Assembly (NCBI GenBank): GCA_028281495.1 | Contig: JANQJU010000010.1 | Location: 248,001-312,000, forward strand | Reading direction: 5' to 3' | DNA from: SAR324 cluster bacterium | GTDB lineage: Bacteria; SAR324; NAC60-12 | Length of the DNA: 64,000 nt | In this document: one piece after another, positions 62,308-64,000 of the stretch | Layout of the letters: every line of letters starts with the position of its first letter | Position numbering within the stretch: position 1 is the first letter of the stretch | Program-made: the position numbers and the translations under genes | The notes under the pieces: generated by a model | What the model saw: only the letters and a program-made list of their open reading frames with translations | What the model was told of the DNA's origin: nothing | The model's database searches: none

Positions 62308-63300
62308 TTATTGTTTCGAGAGAACCCAATTTATCGCGTCAATGCCACTTTGTAGCTGTGCCCCGACACCACCGGCCACCGCATCATATTCATCTGGAGT
62401 GTAGCCCGTTGGAACAAAGCCAAGGTTCAGGATCTTTTGCCGAACGTCCTTGTTGGCAAGTGCTGTAGCCATAGCGGTTCGCAATTTCTCGACGATTTCA
62501 GGTGGGGTTTCTTTGCGAACCAACCACCAGTTCCACCCCATAGGAGCGAGGCCTGTCATTCCCAGTTCCATTCCAATATCCATCAAGCGGGGTGCCCCAT
62601 CATAAATTTCGGACACTTCTTTAAGCTCACTCATCACGGCAAGCGCACGCACATGTTTTTTGTTGGTTTTATAAAAGGCTGGGTTCGACATCATGAAATC
62701 CAAAACGCCTGATCGAAGATCTTTGATGCCCTGTTCCATTTCGTCGTACGGTATCACCCGCCCATAGACTTTATTGTCGAAGAGAACCTTGGCGAGCACC
62801 ATGTGGGGGAGGTTGCTGGAAGAGCCCGTTGTATACCGAGCTTTACCTTCCTTTTTCTTCATATATTCAATCAGGTCGTGAAGAGTCTGAAAGCGGTCGT
62901 CATTTTTGCGTACGATGACCGCAAAGGCATTTGATGTGGCTGAATAAAGCGGTGTGAAATCACTGTGTCTCCAGTTTGCATTGCCCAGCAATGGTTGCAG
63001 AACGAGGGGAGCCACATATCCATCGAAGATCATATAGCCATCCGCTGGTTTCTTGAGTCCAATTTCAAAGGCTTTCACCCCTGCCGCACCAGGGGTTGCC
63101 ACCACAGGCATAGCAACCCCCAGTTCTTTCGCCATACCTTCAGCAAGCACTTGGCTGACTGCCATAGCGCTCCCCGGCCCAAAGGGAAAAAGAACTTCAA
63201 TTTTACGTTCAGGGAAATCAGCGAATGCTGAGGTGGCTAGGCAAAAAGCCATGAAAGGTGTCACTAGTATGAAGATGCTGAGTTTCTTCCAAATTCTCAT
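62308..63300 (-). CDS. tctC: Tripartite tricarboxylate transporter binding protein (TctC/Bug family)
   Basis: A 330-residue exported protein. The signal peptide (MRIWKKLSIFILVTPFMAF onward, ending TSAFADF) precedes a Bug-type binding fold with PERKIEVLFPFGPGSAM, the usual start of mature TctC proteins, and VVATPGAAGVKAFE. The block KPADGYMIFDGYV and the PPEIVEKLRTAMATALAN tail helix also fit. AAGGAGG lies 5 bases before the ATG at 63300, so the upstream frame to 63318 is not used. It should deliver a carboxylated ligand to TctAB. Bug proteins bind varied organic acids and amino acids, so the ligand is open. Confidence 0.92.
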   Translation of the reverse strand: MRIWKKLSIFILVTPFMAFCLATSAFADFPERKIEVLFPFGPGSAMAVSQVLAEGMAKELGVAMPVVATPGAAGVKAFEIGLKKPADGYMIFDGYVAPLVLQPLLGNANWRHSDFTPLYSATSNAFAVIVRKNDDRFQTLHDLIEYMKKKEGKARYTTGSSSNLPHMVLAKVLFDNKVYGRVIPYDEMEQGIKDLRSGVLDFMMSNPAFYKTNKKHVRALAVMSELKEVSEIYDGAPRLMDIGMELGMTGLAPMGWNWWLVRKETPPEIVEKLRTAMATALANKDVRQKILNLGFVPTGYTPDEYDAVAGGVGAQLQSGIDAINWVLSKQ

Positions 63301-63357
63301 GGTGTCCTCCTTTTCCATATTAATTGGGGCTGGTGATCGGTCTTAGTTTTCAAAAAA

Positions 63358-63380
63358 TGTAATAATATTTAATTATTACA
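63358..63380 (-). terminator. Rho-independent terminator after the sulfatase gene
   Basis: A perfect 9-bp stem (TGTAATAAT and ATTATTACA) with a 5-base loop lies between the sulfatase stop and the tctC start. On the minus strand it is followed directly by TTTTTT, so it fits a terminator for the sulfatase transcript, though the stem is AT-rich and weak. It also places tctC under its own promoter. Confidence 0.6.
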
Positions 63381-63474
63381 TAAAAATATTTTCAACCCAG
63401 AAGTTATTCTAGGAAATGCCTCCCTACTAAGACGATCAATTCAATGAAATCGAAAACTATTTCGATTTCCCGGT

Positions 63475-64000
63475 TTATCCGGGAGAGAGATTAATCCTTC
63501 GGTAAGCCTCCGGCGGTGCGTCATGTTCTCTCATGACATGAGCAATTTCTTTTTTGAGCTTTTTTATGACTTCTGGTTGAGTAATCGGATTGCTTTGAGC
63601 GGGGTCTTTCTGCAAATCATAAAGGACTGTATTGCAATCGGCGTAATTCGAATTGTCCACGCCGGGTGGCCGGGCTGCATCGTGACGCGCAAAAATTTTC
63701 ATAGTTTTTACATTTTTAGTAAAATCGAAAGGCTCTGCAATCGTAACTCCGTCGAATTCTTTGATGTCAAATGACTCGAAAATATGAGTCGGCATGAGGG
63801 TATATTCGTAGAGTTCTTGTGTGCTCATATTCTCTGGATACAAAAAGTAGGTATATTGCCCATCCGTGACATTGACGCTTCCTCCGAATATTCCATAAAC
63901 GGCAGCATCTCTTAGACTCAATTCTCTTGTTAAGGTGGGAAGAAGCGATTGAGCACATACCTCCGAAGGGATTTCACGGTGGAACATGTCGAGTATGGTG
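63475..64000 (-). CDS. Sulfatase, C-terminal part (cut by window edge)
   Basis: The frame is open to the right edge and gives about 175 C-terminal residues. TILDMFHREIPSEVCAQSLL is the segment that in type I sulfatases follows the catalytic core (compare PTILDLFGIEIP...GRSLLP). LYDLQKDPAQSNPI is the usual LYDLxxDPxExxNL close of the fold. The active-site Cys/Ser motif lies outside the window. The enzyme should release sulfate from an ester, often a sulfated sugar or alcohol. It is followed by a terminator and then the TctCBA operon on the same strand, so uptake and sulfate removal are plausibly linked. An export signal cannot be checked. Confidence 0.85.
   Translation of the reverse strand, partial: TILDMFHREIPSEVCAQSLLPTLTRELSLRDAAVYGIFGGSVNVTDGQYTYFLYPENMSTQELYEYTLMPTHIFESFDIKEFDGVTIAEPFDFTKNVKTMKIFARHDAARPPGVDNSNYADCNTVLYDLQKDPAQSNPITQPEVIKKLKKEIAHVMREHDAPPEAYRRINLSPG

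Overview
The window comes from a Gram-negative bacterium of moderate GC content. The basis is several exported solute-binding proteins with cleavable signal peptides, a very large MscS-type channel with a periplasmic coiled-coil region, a type II secretion pseudopilin (gspG) remnant, and a class I adenylate cyclase, a family best known from proteobacteria. Decayed transposases (ISAs1-like, IS1634-like), an Rpn-type nuclease tail and an AAA-ATPase_like/PDDEXK protein point to a large, repeat-rich proteobacterium-like genome. I cannot name the lineage from sequence alone. No rRNA, tRNA or CRISPR array was seen.

Layout. 1-3.0 kb: the tail of a membrane protein, then a quinone oxidoreductase, a polyprenyl synthase homologue that has lost both aspartate-rich motifs, and a metallo-beta-lactamase-fold hydrolase. 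3.1-14.5 kb: a signalling island. It has a two-HTH regulator, five same-strand two-component genes (receiver-kinase, kinase, receiver-RsbW-like ATPase, cNMP-domain kinase, lone receiver), a 1245-residue class I adenylate cyclase and a membrane-bound class III adenylate cyclase. 15-23 kb: an oxidoreductase, then, on the minus strand, an orphan family 5 solute-binding protein, a kinase with two catalytic modules and a response regulator. 23-30.4 kb: a minus-strand operon for a giant MscS-like channel, a histidine phosphatase, a CDP-alcohol phosphatidyltransferase and a fused nucleotidyltransferase/PLP enzyme. This set suggests synthesis of a lipid or glycan head group. 30.8-34.7 kb: two more solute-binding protein paralogues and a STAS-like protein, with decayed copies of the same solute-binding family at several places.

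35.2-49.5 kb is the most unusual part: five co-directional genes encoding about 4,700 residues in total. They are a DUF6603-like 1305-residue protein, unrecognised proteins of 841 and 1295 residues, and two paralogous Ig-like/beta-propeller proteins. Every gene has a strong Shine-Dalgarno sequence, spacing is tight, there is no signal peptide, and a stable hairpin sits in the 5' leader. I do not recognise this as a described system and it is the main candidate for a new one.

49.5-57.5 kb is a scrap-yard of remnants (AAA-ATPase copy, gspG tail, ISAs1 and IS1634 pieces) mixed with intact accessory genes: AAA-ATPase_like/PDDEXK, DinB, a methyltransferase, an AT-rich cis-4-proline-hydroxylase-like dioxygenase and an exported pepsin-like aspartic protease. 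57.5-64 kb, all on the minus strand, is a probable sulfate-ester locus: a sulfatase (cut by the window edge), a tripartite tricarboxylate transporter (TctC, TctB, TctA), a broken LacI-family regulator and a SulP anion transporter whose start overlaps the end of the regulator.

A 10-bp phased repeat (unit AGGTACGAAA) recurs in three intergenic regions (about 30.6, 34.8 and 55.0 kb) and is not explained by any annotated gene.
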